Numbered from the stretch's first letter, positions 27,689 to 37,117 are shown. The stretch: 64,000 nt of DNA from Spirosoma telluris (GCA_003259005.1 QLII01000001.1:1736001-1800000); one strand, 5' to 3'. Notes: a model not told the origin generated them from the letters alone. Translations and numbers: made by a program.

Positions 27689-28102
27689 ATGATTATCCAC
27701 GACGTAACTAATATTCGGGTGCGGTATTACGACACCGACCAGATGGGGATTGTGTATTATGGCAATTATGCCCGTTTCTACGAAATCGGGCGGGTTGAAG
27801 CCCTTCGTCACATCGGTCTGACGTATAAAAAAATGGAAGACGATGGCATTTCGATGCCTGTTTATGACCTCAATTCCCGGTTTATCCGCCCGGCTAAATA
27901 CGACGACCTGCTCACCATCCGGGTTACCATTCCGCAACTCCCGAAAACCCGGCTCATGTTTGATTATGAGATCTTCAATCAGGATGGGCAACTCCTGAAC
28001 ACGGGCCAGACAACGCTTGTTTTTGTTCGAACAGAAACCGGCAGGCCCTGCGCAGCTCCGCCTGAACTGGTGGAAGCAGCCAAACCTTTCTTTGACCAGT
28101 AG
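27689..28102 (+). CDS. acyl-CoA thioesterase, YbgC/4HBT family
   Basis: Hot-dog fold thioesterase of 137 residues. YYDTDQMGIVYYGNYARFYE (about 13-32) is the YbgC/4HBT active-site signature with the catalytic Asp, followed by EIGRVEALRHIGLTYKKMED. Such enzymes hydrolyse short acyl-CoA or acyl-ACP thioesters in the cytosol; YbgC proteins sit near the Tol-Pal system in Proteobacteria, but not here. Hairpins lie on both sides. Reads intact. Confidence 0.92.
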   Translation: MIIHDVTNIRVRYYDTDQMGIVYYGNYARFYEIGRVEALRHIGLTYKKMEDDGISMPVYDLNSRFIRPAKYDDLLTIRVTIPQLPKTRLMFDYEIFNQDGQLLNTGQTTLVFVRTETGRPCAAPPELVEAAKPFFDQ

Positions 28103-28115
28103 GTTTAAAAAGTTG

Positions 28116-28165
28116 ATACGTTAGCTAGTTGTAAGTCGTAAGTAACTTACAACTAGCTAACGTAT
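28116..28165. terminator. 21-bp perfect hairpin
   Basis: Arms 28116-28136 and 28145-28165 are perfectly complementary (21 bp) with an eight-base loop. It lies after the thioesterase stop and before the YihY gene; terminator or mRNA stabiliser. Confidence 0.7.
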
Positions 28166-28197
28166 GACTTACCAACTTCTTTACGACTGCAACCACT

Positions 28198-29154
28198 ATG
28201 TTCGACAAACTATTAGGATTTAAGGCATTAAGTGGTGTTCGAGTCTGGCTACACAAGAACCATCCATTCAATTCCAAAACAACATGGTATGCGTTTTTGA
28301 AGCGGATGCTTTCCCAGATTACAGACAATGACACCAGCGAACGGGCAGCATCCGTATCGTACAGCCTCATTCTGGCCGTTTTCCCAACGGTTATTTTCTT
28401 TTTCACCCTGATTCCCTATATCAGTTTCATTCCGGATCTTCAGGGACAAATTATGAAATTCTTCCAGGAGTTATTGCCGGGAGATACCTTTAGTACAGTC
28501 GATACTACGATTCAGGATATTATTAGTCGCCCACGAAGCGGTGTGTTATCATTTGGTTTTTTTCTGGCGTTGTATTCGGCTACAAGTGGCCTGGTAGCGC
28601 TCATGCAGGCCTTTAACTCCTCCTATCATTCGGCTGAACGGCGTAGCTTCCTGAAAATTCGGGGCATTGCCATTGGATTGACGTTCACACTGGCCTTTGC
28701 TTTAATTCTGGCCATTGTTGTGTTAATTATCGGCGGTATTGTGAGCGACTACCTTCTTCATTTTGGTATTCTGAACAATGTCGTTTTCATCAATTTGCTC
28801 GCCATTGGCCGCTATCTGGTCGTATTCGCCGTATTTGTCGGAACCGTTTCGGTAATCTATCGCTTCGGGCCGAATGTGGATATGAAATGGATTTTTATTA
28901 TGCCGGGTGCCATTACAGCGTCGGTTCTAATTGTTCTCACCACCTTCGGTTTTTCGTTTTACGTATCTAATTTCGGTTCGTACAACAAAGTATATGGGTC
29001 GATCGGTACATTGATTGCGTTGATGATCTGGATCAATCTAATTTCCTTACTACTCATTCTTGGGTTTGAAATGAATGTTTCGCTCTACAATCTGGAAGGA
29101 GATAAACACCCGAGTGTAGCCGCGAAAACAACAAACGCCATCTCAGAAACTTGA
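28198..29154 (+). CDS. YihY/BrkB family inner membrane protein
   Basis: 318 residues with about six membrane helices (SLILAVFPTVIFFFTLIPYI; GVLSFGFFLALYSATSGLVA; LAFALILAIVVLIIGGIVS; YLVVFAVFVGTVSVIY; ITASVLIVLTTFGFSFYVSN; LIALMIWINLISLLLILGFE). ASVSYSLILAVFPTVIFF and FGSYNKVYGSIGTLIALMIW are the family signatures. Once called tRNA-processing RNase BN; no enzymatic role is established for the family. Length is slightly above the usual 280-300. Reads intact. Confidence 0.92.
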   Translation: MFDKLLGFKALSGVRVWLHKNHPFNSKTTWYAFLKRMLSQITDNDTSERAASVSYSLILAVFPTVIFFFTLIPYISFIPDLQGQIMKFFQELLPGDTFSTVDTTIQDIISRPRSGVLSFGFFLALYSATSGLVALMQAFNSSYHSAERRSFLKIRGIAIGLTFTLAFALILAIVVLIIGGIVSDYLLHFGILNNVVFINLLAIGRYLVVFAVFVGTVSVIYRFGPNVDMKWIFIMPGAITASVLIVLTTFGFSFYVSNFGSYNKVYGSIGTLIALMIWINLISLLLILGFEMNVSLYNLEGDKHPSVAAKTTNAISET

Positions 29155-29165
29155 GATGACGTTTG
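29131..29165. terminator. hairpin overlapping the YihY stop codon
   Basis: CAAACGCCATCTCA and TGAGATGACGTTTG form a stem with one mismatch, and the TGA stop of YihY lies in the right arm. Further imperfect inverted repeats (TGGCACGAT / ATCGTGCCA, about 29218-29272) follow in the gap before the glycosyltransferase. Confidence 0.55.
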
Positions 29166-29413
29166 CAAAACCTAACCCATAAATGTAAAAGCACACGTTT
29201 CAACCAGAGACCAAAAATGGCACGATCAAAAAACGTGTTCGTCCCAAAAATCTCCAAAATCGTGCCAGTCTTACATTTTGAGGAAAAAATTATGATTAAT
29301 TTATTGAACAACAAATCCTGCTGTAGACTTCTCAAAATGCAATAAACTAACAATCAACTAGTTTCATCAAAATTTAACTCAAACTTTATATTTCCGTTTT
29401 TTTTATAATTTCT

Positions 29414-30421
29414 ATGGCAAGCAAATCGAGCCCCTTACAGCTAATTTCTTGCCAAACTCAACAAAATCCCTGGATATCTGTCATCTGTATTTGTTACAAC
29501 CACCAGAATTATGTGTTACAAGCGCTAAAATCGGTAGTTGACCAAGCCTATCTGGCTACCGAATTAATCGTCATTGATAATGGAAGTACAGACCGGACAG
29601 CAGAACGTATAGACGAATTTAGCCAGCAGTACCCGTCTATTCAATTAATTAAAAACGCAACTAACCTGGGCTTGAATCGGGCGTTTAACCAGGGGTTAGC
29701 ATTAGCTCATGGCCAGTTCATCATTGACCTTTCAGCCGATGACGTTCTGGTACCCGGCCGTTTAGCCAAACAGGTAGCTGCTTTCCAGCAATTGCCCGAG
29801 ACGTATGGGGTTGTATTTTCCAATGCGGCTTATATTGACGCCAACGGTCGAAAAACAGGGTTTCATTATCCGGTGGACGTAGCTGGCCATGCCCTCACGA
29901 CTATACCGACTGGGTTTATTTTCAGGGAGATTTTAGCGTCTTACTTCATCTGTACGCCCACTATGATGATTCGCCGGGAGGTACTGGATAAATTGGGCGG
30001 CTACGACGAAACGCTTAGCTACGAAGATTTCGATTTCTGGGTGCGGTCATCGCGGCTTTATCAATACGCCTATCTAGACGAAGTGTTAACGCTGAAACGA
30101 CAACTTCCCAATGCGTTATCCACACGGGTTGTTCTGCCCAATAACGATCTACTCCCCTCTACCCTAATTGTCTGTCAGAAAGCGTTTGCACTTTGTATTA
30201 CTCCCGTTGAATTTCAGGTCTTAGCCAGTCGGCTTAAAACCTTTATTCGAAAAGCATTTTACGCCGAGCAATTTGATCTGGCGGAACAGTTTGGGCATCT
30301 TCTTCGGCAAATCAGCCGACCAGATGTAGGAACCAACCTGATTCTTTTGATAAGTCACCTGCATTTGCCAGTCAATAAGGTATATCGATGGTATCTCAAG
30401 TTTCGTTCGAAACCGGTTTAA
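29414..30421 (+). CDS. glycosyltransferase family 2
   Basis: GT-A fold transferase of 335 residues. WISVICICYNHQNYVLQALK at the N-terminus, IDNGSTDRTAERI and LIKNATNLGLNRAFNQGLAL are the GT2 nucleotide-binding blocks, and SADDVLVPGRLAKQV holds the DxD-like metal site. SYEDFDFWVRSSRLYQYAYL is the acceptor-side ED motif. No membrane helices, so it acts in the cytosol on an envelope polysaccharide or glycolipid. Not in an obvious operon. Reads intact. Confidence 0.92.
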   Translation: MASKSSPLQLISCQTQQNPWISVICICYNHQNYVLQALKSVVDQAYLATELIVIDNGSTDRTAERIDEFSQQYPSIQLIKNATNLGLNRAFNQGLALAHGQFIIDLSADDVLVPGRLAKQVAAFQQLPETYGVVFSNAAYIDANGRKTGFHYPVDVAGHALTTIPTGFIFREILASYFICTPTMMIRREVLDKLGGYDETLSYEDFDFWVRSSRLYQYAYLDEVLTLKRQLPNALSTRVVLPNNDLLPSTLIVCQKAFALCITPVEFQVLASRLKTFIRKAFYAEQFDLAEQFGHLLRQISRPDVGTNLILLISHLHLPVNKVYRWYLKFRSKPV

Positions 30422-30466
30422 GTAGTTTTTCGTTTAGGATGTACGGTATACCAATTACCTAATGTC

Positions 30467-31086
30467 ATGTCAGCAGAATTCATTAAGCTTTATCCAAAAA
30501 ATCCAGACCCACGCCGGATTGACTATATTGTGAAAGCCCTGCGTGAGGGAGCCGTTATTATTTATCCAACGGACACCATTTACGGAATGGGTTGCGATAT
30601 TCATAATGCCCGTGCTGTTGAGCGCGTAGCCCGCATTAAAGGCATTAAGCCCACGAAGAATGATTTTTCCTTTATCTGCTACGACCTGAGCCACATTGCC
30701 GATTATGCCCGTGTGAGTAATCAGGCGTTTAAGCTCATGAAGAGTCTACTGCCTGGACCGTTTACGTTCATTCTTCAGGCCACAAATAATGTTCCTAAGT
30801 TACTCAATACCAATAAAAAAACGGTGGGTATTCGGGTACCTGACAATGATATTCCAAGACAGATCGTACACCAGCTTGGAAATCCTATTATAACGACTTC
30901 GATTCGTGATGAGGATGAAATAATCGAGTACTCAACTGACCCGGAATTGATTTTTGAGAAATTTCAGAATCAGGTCGATATCGTAATTGATGGGGGTATG
31001 GTGGTAACGTACCCTCTACAATTGTTGATGCTACCGATGATGATTTCTCAGTAGTTCGTCAGGGGCTGGGCGAATTAGTACTTTGA
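30467..31086 (+). CDS. L-threonylcarbamoyladenylate synthase, Sua5/YrdC/YwlC family (frame broken near 30992)
   Basis: Makes the threonylcarbamoyl-AMP used for the t6A37 modification of ANN-decoding tRNAs. About 206 residues after adding one G in the run 30992-30996, giving [20 protein letters not shown], the conserved YrdC C-terminal block. [35 protein letters not shown] and [12 protein letters not shown] are the family motifs. KRxSK is replaced by KPTKNDFS, as in YciO-like members. The stop TGA at 31084 overlaps the -33 element of the next promoter. Confidence 0.9.
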
Positions 31087-31112
31087 AAAGTTATAATAAG
31101 ACTCTATACTTG
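31082..31112 (+). promoter_or_regulatory. Bacteroidota-type promoter for the lipoprotein gene
   Basis: TTTG (31082-31085), 19 bases, then TATACTTG (31105-31112), one base off TAnnTTTG. It lies 78 bases before the ATG at 31190 and overlaps the stop of the Sua5-family gene. Confidence 0.6.
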
Positions 31113-31189
31113 CACCGTAGGGTTAATACTTCCTCGCACCGGAGTCTAACCCTTTTTTTGCGAATCATCTTTTAACACATTTTCATAGT

Positions 31190-32215
31190 ATGCGCTTTTC
31201 AATAGCCGCGCTCTCATTATTAGCGGTTTGTCAGCTTATCGGCTGTTCTTCGCAATCCAAACAGGACGATTCGTCAAAAACCGGCAAATTAACCGCCGAA
31301 GCCAGTGCGAAACCAACGACAACAACGCCTGATTCGACTGGTAAACCGTCGGCTGAGCCGATTGCTTCAACCCGCGCTGTCAGTACAGGCGACTCTACCC
31401 TTGATTCGTTGACCTTTGCTCCTCCGGCTGGCCCTCTATTGCCCAAATACCGCATCTTCGCCTATTATGGCAACCCCCACTCCAAGAAAATGGGGATATT
31501 AGGGAAATACCCGAAAGAAGAAATGCTGCAACGGCTGGATAATGAAATTAAAAACTGGCAGAAAGCCGACCCGGCAACACCCATCCAGTCTGCTCTGCAC
31601 TTAGTATCAATTTCAGCCCAGGGTGCTCCAGGCAAAGATGGCGGCTATCGGATGCGTATGTCCGACAAAACCATCAAAAAGGTGATCAAGTGGGGCAACG
31701 AACACAAGTCGCTCGTGTTCTTAGACATCCAGCGAGGTCATGCACCGCTCGGCCCGGAGATGGAGTTCCTGAAGAAATACCTCAAACTACCCTTTGTTCA
31801 CCTTGGTATCGACCCGGAGTTTTCGATGGTAACGGGTGCGAAACCCGGTACAAAAATTGGCTCTTATGATGCTGCTGATGTGAACCAGGCTGTGCAGTTT
31901 TTGAGCAAAATTGTAAAGGAAAATAATCTGCCTCCTAAAGTACTGGTGGTTCACCGCTTCACGCAGGGCATGATTAAAAATTATAAAAACATAAAACTTG
32001 ACCCCAATGTCCAGATTGTAATGGACATGGACGGATGGGGGCCACCGGTTCTAAAAAAAGACTCCTATCACGATTATATTCAGAAAGAACCCGTGCAGTA
32101 TACAGGCTTCAAGCTGTTTTACGACAACGACTTCCGCAAGCCGGGTTCTCGTATCATGACCCCCGAAGAGGTGCTGGCGCTAACGCCCAAACCAATGTAT
32201 ATTCAGTATCAGTAG
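31190..32215 (+). CDS. uncharacterised lipoprotein with TIM-barrel-like domain
   Basis: 341 residues. Lipoprotein signal MRFSIAALSLLAVCQLIGCS (Cys 19), then a Ser/Thr/Lys-rich low-complexity linker (about 20-75) and a globular domain with KYRIFAYYGNPHSKKMGILG, FLDIQRGHAPLGPEMEFLKK, FVHLGIDPEFSM and VLVVHRFTQGMI. Alternating beta-strand/helix blocks with acidic strand ends suggest a glycosidase-like barrel, but I recognise no family and no proven catalytic pair. It is monocistronic, with its own promoter and a terminator-like hairpin after it. Reads intact. Confidence 0.82.
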   Translation: MRFSIAALSLLAVCQLIGCSSQSKQDDSSKTGKLTAEASAKPTTTTPDSTGKPSAEPIASTRAVSTGDSTLDSLTFAPPAGPLLPKYRIFAYYGNPHSKKMGILGKYPKEEMLQRLDNEIKNWQKADPATPIQSALHLVSISAQGAPGKDGGYRMRMSDKTIKKVIKWGNEHKSLVFLDIQRGHAPLGPEMEFLKKYLKLPFVHLGIDPEFSMVTGAKPGTKIGSYDAADVNQAVQFLSKIVKENNLPPKVLVVHRFTQGMIKNYKNIKLDPNVQIVMDMDGWGPPVLKKDSYHDYIQKEPVQYTGFKLFYDNDFRKPGSRIMTPEEVLALTPKPMYIQYQ

Positions 32216-32251
32216 ATCGTAGTCTTATACGGCAATCTAGTACCAACTGGT

Positions 32252-32302
32252 AATCCTCCATATGTGTCTCCTGAATTCAGGAAAAGAAACATATGGAGGA
32301 TT
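32252..32302. terminator. 14-bp perfect hairpin after the lipoprotein gene
   Basis: AATCCTCCATATGT (32252-32265) and ACATATGGAGGATT (32289-32302) are exact complements; an inner CTCCTGAATTCAGGA strengthens it. TTGTTTT follows, consistent with a terminator. Confidence 0.7.
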
Positions 32303-32686
32303 ATTGTTTTAAGGGAATCCAAAAAAAATAAATTTACGTAAGTATATAGGGTTTCTAACTGATTATCTTGAGGTTAATGGCAATTGCATGAAAACTAACC
32401 AACATGTAAGCCTATTACCAAAAATATAGTATAGCTGATTCTATAATTGCTTTCATCTTTATTCGTTAAGTTTTAAACAGTTCGTTTGAGTAACGATAGT
32501 ATTGTATATCTTGCGGGAGTTTGTTCTACTCAACATGGTTTTCCGGTTAGGTTAACCTCTCTCAATTTCCAGTTAAGTCATCTTTTCCATCTTTATACAC
32601 TACCCTTATCGTACCCTTTTACGGTTTCCAAGATTTCATTGTCCAGGGTAATTATGCCCATCCGGTTCCTTTCGTTAGCACTAGCT
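32303..32686. other. intergenic stretch before the HxlR gene
   Basis: About 380 AT-rich bases without a recognised gene. A short palindrome TTACGTAA (about 32335-32342) stands out as a possible operator. The open frame starting at 32486 runs into the HxlR gene but its first ~65 codons do not resemble the family. Confidence 0.4.
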
Positions 32687-33016
32687 ATGCCGACTAACCG
32701 AGATGAGCAAGCCCCCAAACCTGACCTGCGTCTGATCAATCAAGCGTTGGCAATGATTTGTGGAAAATGGAGATTGTATATTATTCTGCTTTTAGGGGAG
32801 CAAACGCTCCGGTATACTCAGCTCAGTGAGTTACTGCCCGGCATCAGCGAAAAAGTATTGGCTGGTGAATTAAAAGCATTGGTAGCACTGGGTGTAATGA
32901 AACGAAAGGCATATGCCGAAATGCCTCCGCGTGTAGAGTATAAATTATCAAAAAAGGGCCGATTAGCCTTACCGGTTCTGAATCAACTTCAGGAAGTCGG
33001 TCAACTATTTAATTGA
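32687..33016 (+). CDS. HxlR family transcriptional regulator
   Basis: Winged-helix regulator of 109 residues from the ATG at 32687 (MPTNRDEQAP); an ATG at 32654 is also possible. NQALAMICGKWRLYIILLLG is the typical HxlR start of the domain, then LRYTQLSELLPGISEKVLAG and the wing VMKRKAYAEMPPRVEYKLSK. The usual CP Cys before the domain is absent (KPDLRL), so it is not the Cys-sensing type. It lies just upstream of the desaturase gene and probably regulates the lipid-modifying pair. Confidence 0.88.
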   Translation: MPTNRDEQAPKPDLRLINQALAMICGKWRLYIILLLGEQTLRYTQLSELLPGISEKVLAGELKALVALGVMKRKAYAEMPPRVEYKLSKKGRLALPVLNQLQEVGQLFN

Positions 33017-33024
33017 TTTTATTA

Positions 33025-34184
33025 ATGCGAACTCCGTTAAAATTTAAGGATTCGAGCCGATCACAATTTTACCCGACGGTTCGGAAACGAGTTGATGCTT
33101 ATTTCAATGAGAAAGCGCTATCGCCCCATGCAAATGGAGCTATGTGGGCCAAAGCCAGTTTCTTTTTAGTCGGCTATGCACTGCTTTATGGCTTAATTAT
33201 GTCGAATCAGTTCAGCCTCTGGACTATGCTCGTCATGGCTATCGTTCTGGGCATGTTTGCGGCCTTCATTGGCTTCAATGTCTCCCACGATGGTTTACAT
33301 GGTGCCTTTTCAGCCCATGCCTGGGTCAATCGGATTTTAGGGAATAGTTTTTATCTGTTGGGTGCAAACCCGTATATCTGGAAGATTACACATAACGTTG
33401 TTCACCACACCTATACCAATATCCCAGGCCATGATGAAGATATTGATCTGGCACCGGGTTTGGTCCGTTTAGATCCGGGCGAAGAAATTCGTCCCTGGCA
33501 TCGATTCCAGCAATGGTATACGTTTCCATTGTATGCCCTTGCATCACTATCCTGGGTGTTCCGGAAGGATTATGTCAAATTCTTCAAGAGCCAGATTGGT
33601 CATACTGACAACTCCTGCCACCCCCGTAGCGAATACATTAAACTATTTGCCTCTAAAGCGATTTATTACGTCTGTTTTCTTGTGTTACCTTTTCTGGTTC
33701 TCGATTTGGCATGGTGGCAAATTCTTGTTGGCTTCGTCCTGATGCACTTGGCTGAAGGCTTAGTGTTAGGACTTGTATTTCAGTTAGCTCACGCCGTTGA
33801 GGGTACTGATTTTCCCCTCCCTAATGAGCAGGGGGATATCCAGAATGCATGGGCGATTCACCAGATGCACACAACGGCCAATTTTGCCCCCGAAGTGCCA
33901 TGGCCGCTTTTCTTTGCGGAGGCTTAAATCGGCAGATAGAACATCACTTATTCCCAAAGGTTTGTCATATCCATTATCCGGCCATTTCAACAATAGTTAA
34001 GGATACTGCCCTCGAATTTGGCCTGCCTTATCTGGAGAACGAAAGTTTTAGCTTAGCACTATTGTCCCATTTCCGGCTTTTGCAAAAACTGGGTCGCCCG
34101 CAGGTTTCAGCTTCCCCTGTCCCAGTGCCGCTACCATCGCTGGCCCGTACTAACTCAACTCCCAAACGGGTCCTGTCCAGCTAA
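33025..34184 (+). CDS. membrane fatty acid desaturase (frame broken near 33913)
   Basis: Acyl-lipid or acyl-CoA desaturase of about 386 residues from the ATG at 33025. The three histidine boxes are HDGLHGAFSAH, HNVVHHTYTN and, after the break, QIEHHLFPKV, as in the delta-5/6 type group. Restoring one T in TTT at 33913-33915 joins WPLFF to CGGLNRQIEHHLFP. Several membrane helices flank the boxes. The methyltransferase gene follows 65 bases later; together they would unsaturate and then methylate or cyclopropanate lipid chains. Confidence 0.88.
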
Positions 34185-34249
34185 CGATAAGGTTCATTCA
34201 AGTTGATTCTTTCTTAACTCACCCTATACTCCAGTTTTCTCCTCGATTT

Positions 34250-35152
34250 ATGGCCTCACAACAAGACCTTGACTTCACGTACACCACTATTGATAAAATT
34301 TTTCGCTTAAGCGTAGGGGAAACCGGCGATTATAGTGGGGCAATGTATAACGGCGACTTTTCCATGACCCTGGAACAGGCGCAACGTCAGAAACATACCT
34401 TCATTGCTGATAGCCTGCGTGTGGGTAAAGGAACCCGTATACTCGATATGGGTTGCGGCTGGGGACCTTTTCTGACGTTTGTTAAAGGTCGTGGCGCTAT
34501 TGGACGTGGGGTAACCCTCTCCAAAGGTCAGGCTGAAGCCTGTCGGGCCAACGGCCTGGAGGTTGATATTAAAGATTGTCGCCAGATTACCCCTGCCGAT
34601 TACGGTACGTTCGATGCCGTTAGCTGTATTGGAGGGATGGAGCACTTCTGTTCGGTTGAGCAATACCAGGCTGGCCAGCAGGATCAGGTTTATGCCGATT
34701 TTTTTACGAAACTCAATGATCTACTACCTGTCGGCGGTCGTTTCTATATGCAGACCATGGTGTTCGGCAAAAATATGATTCCCTTTGAGGAAATTAGCCT
34801 GGATGCTCCTAAAGACTCGCCTTCCTACGCATTGGCGCTGATGATTGCCCAATTTCCGGGATCATGGTTGCCTTATGGACCCGAACAGGTAATTCGCAAT
34901 GCCAAACCATACTTTAAACTGATCTCGCAAAGCAGTGGGCGGCTCGATTATATCGAAACCATCGGCCAGTGGCGGAAGCGGTTCCGGGCATTCAACTTGC
35001 AGAAGTATTTCCTCTATGCCTCGTTGCTCCCTAAATTGTTGACGAACAAACCGTTCCAGGATCTGATCGCCGTTTTCAGAGTTAGCCCAAACCGGGTTTG
35101 TTTTCAGAATGAGACGATGGAACACTACCGACTAGTGTTTGAAAAAGTATAA
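34250..35152 (+). CDS. cyclopropane-fatty-acid synthase-like SAM methyltransferase
   Basis: 300-residue Class I methyltransferase. KIFRLSVGETGDYSGAMYNG precedes TRILDMGCGWGPFLTFVKGR, the SAM-binding motif I; VTLSKGQAEACRANGLEV and VSCIGGMEHFCSVEQYQAGQ follow as in CfaB/Mma enzymes. It acts on unsaturated acyl chains of membrane lipids, which fits the desaturase gene just upstream. It is shorter than Cfa proper (about 380) and closer to mycolic-acid-type cyclopropane synthases. Reads intact. Confidence 0.85.
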   Translation: MASQQDLDFTYTTIDKIFRLSVGETGDYSGAMYNGDFSMTLEQAQRQKHTFIADSLRVGKGTRILDMGCGWGPFLTFVKGRGAIGRGVTLSKGQAEACRANGLEVDIKDCRQITPADYGTFDAVSCIGGMEHFCSVEQYQAGQQDQVYADFFTKLNDLLPVGGRFYMQTMVFGKNMIPFEEISLDAPKDSPSYALALMIAQFPGSWLPYGPEQVIRNAKPYFKLISQSSGRLDYIETIGQWRKRFRAFNLQKYFLYASLLPKLLTNKPFQDLIAVFRVSPNRVCFQNETMEHYRLVFEKV

Positions 35153-35155
35153 GTA

Positions 35156-35338
35156 GTTGAGCAAATTTAGATTCTATGGATTTGCATTACGATTCAGTAA
35201 TAAGTATTTGGCAAATTTGATTCTATGGATTCTTGTAGATTGTTTTGGCCTGATTATCAATGCAATAGAATCAATAAGAATCCACAGAATCAAGCCATAA
35301 ACGACAGAATCAAGAGATTCTAAATTGACTCAATTACA
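35156..35338. repeat. GATTCTATGG-family hairpin with inverted ends
   Basis: Left end TAAGTAGTTGAGCAAATTTA is followed by GATTCTATGG; right end TTCTAAATTGACTCAATTAC is its approximate reverse complement. Inner words GATTCTTGTAGATTG pair with CAATAAGAATCC. A second TAAGTATTTGGCAAATTTGA lies at about 35202-35221. Confidence 0.8.
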
Positions 35339-35347
35339 AAACTCATT

Positions 35348-36235
35348 ATGGCCGTTCGTGTTGCTATTCACCATCATACCCAGTACGACTACGATCGGGC
35401 GGTTTTTCTATCTCCCCATTTCATTCGACTTAAACCAGCAGCCCACTGCCCGGCTATCATTGAATCCTACTCATTGACGATTCAACCGGCAAATCATGTG
35501 CTGCACTGGCAGCAGGACCCATTTGGCAATTTCGTTGCCCGAGTCGATTTCTGGGAGTCGATGGAACTGATGTCGATTGATGTTGAGATCATTGCCAGGC
35601 TGGAGCCCGTCAATCCCTTCGATTTTTTTCTGGACACCTACGCCGAATCGTTTCCATTTGTGTATGAGGATCAACTAAAAAAAGACCTTATCCCCTACCT
35701 GGAAATCGAAGAAGCTGGCCCCAATTTTACCCAGTGGCTACAGAAAGTTGATCAAACAAAACAGAATACTATTGATTTTCTGATTAAGCTGAATCAACAG
35801 GTTAACCAGGACATAGCCTATAGTACCCGGATGGAACCTGGTGTTCAAACGCCTGAAGAAACCTTAACCCTGGCGATAGGTTCCTGTCGGGATTCCGGCT
35901 GGTTAGTAGTACAGATTCTGCGCCATCTGGGTTTGGCAGCCCGCTTTGTTTCTGGCTATCTGGCTCAGGTAGGTATGGAAAAAACGGAGGAAAACGCATC
36001 CGATAACCCGGAAGAACGCAATTCACTTGCTTTACACGCCTGGGCAGAAGTATACATACCCGGTGCGGGCTGGATTGGGCTTGATCCTACTTCAGGTATG
36101 TTGGCAACAGAAGGGCACATTCCCCTTGCCTGCACATCGACTACAGCGGGCGCAGCTCCCTTAACAGGTACGGCTGGCCTCGCTGAAACTACGCTGACTT
36201 ATAGCAATACATTGACGCATCTACCGGATAAATAA
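35348..36235 (+). CDS. transglutaminase-like cysteine protease-fold protein
   Basis: 295 residues with an N-terminal transglutaminase-associated beta domain (HHHTQYDYDRAVFLSPHFIR) and a core domain carrying the triad: Cys in GSCRDSGWLVVQILRHLG (about residue 180), His in LHAWAEVYIPGAGW and Asp in GLDPTSGM. In bacteria these act as peptidases or transglutaminases of unknown substrate and are often next to circularly permuted ATP-grasp genes, which are absent here. No signal peptide. Reads intact. Confidence 0.9.
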   Translation: MAVRVAIHHHTQYDYDRAVFLSPHFIRLKPAAHCPAIIESYSLTIQPANHVLHWQQDPFGNFVARVDFWESMELMSIDVEIIARLEPVNPFDFFLDTYAESFPFVYEDQLKKDLIPYLEIEEAGPNFTQWLQKVDQTKQNTIDFLIKLNQQVNQDIAYSTRMEPGVQTPEETLTLAIGSCRDSGWLVVQILRHLGLAARFVSGYLAQVGMEKTEENASDNPEERNSLALHAWAEVYIPGAGWIGLDPTSGMLATEGHIPLACTSTTAGAAPLTGTAGLAETTLTYSNTLTHLPDK

Positions 36236-36335
36236 GCTGGGTAAGAATAAGAATTTCAACTAATTATAATCATTTCGGCTAAAAGCGTGTTGAAAGAGTA
36301 TAATCCTTGTTGAGTGCTTGCTAACAGGCTGTAAA

Positions 36336-36626
36336 ATGCCGTTGAGAATGGATGAACACCCCAATGCACCCTGGAATAAGGAACAACATGTCGAATCTGT
36401 CGCGAGTATTACTCCCTTTCCTCATCTGGAGGTTTTACTAGCCTCCACCCGCTTCTCTACTCTAACTCAGTTACACCGGATTACATTGATCCGTCGACTC
36501 GAAAACTTTGTTACACAAGCTTTTCGAGTCGGTATAGACCAGCCTGACTTACTTCTGGTTAGCCTCTTTTTTTCCCTACTTATTACTTACAATCTCACGC
36601 GCTTAAATCAGTTTAATCATGGCTAA
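36336..36626 (+). CDS. small hypothetical protein
   Basis: 96 residues from the ATG at 36336; an ATG at 36348 is also possible. I see no known family. The C-terminal third (LLLVSLFFSLLITYNLTRLN) is a single hydrophobic segment, so it may be membrane-attached. It overlaps by eight bases with the next small gene, which supports it being translated. First of a run of orphan small genes. Confidence 0.45.
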   Translation: MPLRMDEHPNAPWNKEQHVESVASITPFPHLEVLLASTRFSTLTQLHRITLIRRLENFVTQAFRVGIDQPDLLLVSLFFSLLITYNLTRLNQFNHG

Positions 36627-36762
36627 CAATCAGAACAAAAAAGTAGCAACCAAAGCCCCGAAAGCGCATGGCACTCCTAAAGTCCCTAAATACGAACAGC
36701 GTGAATCAGCATCAGTTTTAGAAGTACTATCCCCAAAATCTCCGTCAAAAGGTAAAAAATAA
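36619..36762 (+). CDS. small basic hypothetical protein, 47 residues
   Basis: Starts at an ATG inside the end of the preceding gene and ends AKKGKK-like (SPKSPSKGKK). The composition is rich in Lys, Ala and Pro (NQNKKVATKAPKAHGTPKVP), suggesting a disordered nucleic-acid-binding or ribosome-associated peptide. No family recognised. Overlap with its neighbour and a six-base gap to the next gene suggest an operon. Confidence 0.45.
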   Translation: MANNQNKKVATKAPKAHGTPKVPKYEQRESASVLEVLSPKSPSKGKK

Positions 36763-36767
36763 GCAGC

Positions 36768-36953
36768 ATGAGTCATATCCCAAAGTTAACAGCCCAGGAA
36801 CGGCAGCGCGCAGCTCACCAGCTAGCCGAAGCAAGTAAGAAACCTTATGTTGCCAGGGGTATGCCCAGAACCATCTTATTCTTAACCGAAGAGCAAGCGG
36901 CCAAACGATCGGACCTGATTCCTCAATTTGGGCGATTGCCTTCAGAGCGGTAA
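36768..36953 (+). CDS. small hypothetical protein, 61 residues
   Basis: Starts five bases after the 47-residue gene. Sequence MSHIPKLTAQERQRAAHQLA followed by GMPRTILFLTEEQAAKRSDL looks like two short helices. No family recognised. Its position in a tight run argues that it is a true gene. Confidence 0.45.
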   Translation: MSHIPKLTAQERQRAAHQLAEASKKPYVARGMPRTILFLTEEQAAKRSDLIPQFGRLPSER

Positions 36954-36975
36954 TGATCCGATACACGCAGCTAAC

Positions 36976-37117
36976 TAAGTATGAGGGCAGAATTGTTTAT
37001 CGTTTGATTCACGGGGCCGCCGGAGCGGTTGATTCTTATTGGCTCTATTGACTTTATAATCAGCCCAAAAAGAATCGACAAAATCCACTAGAATCAATAG
37101 AATCAGATTTGTTAAGT
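36976..37117. repeat. GATTCTATGG-family hairpin element, conserved core
   Basis: Left end has the best core copy: TAAGTATGAGGG, then CAGAATTGTTTATCGTTTGA. The middle GGTTGATTCTTATTGGCTCT pairs with AGAATCGACAAAATCC-type words; the right end is GAATCAGATTTGTTAAGTA. Confidence 0.85.

Noticed and set aside
29163..29345. 60-codon frame before the GT2 gene
   Set aside because: Runs through inverted repeats and has no family or conserved start.
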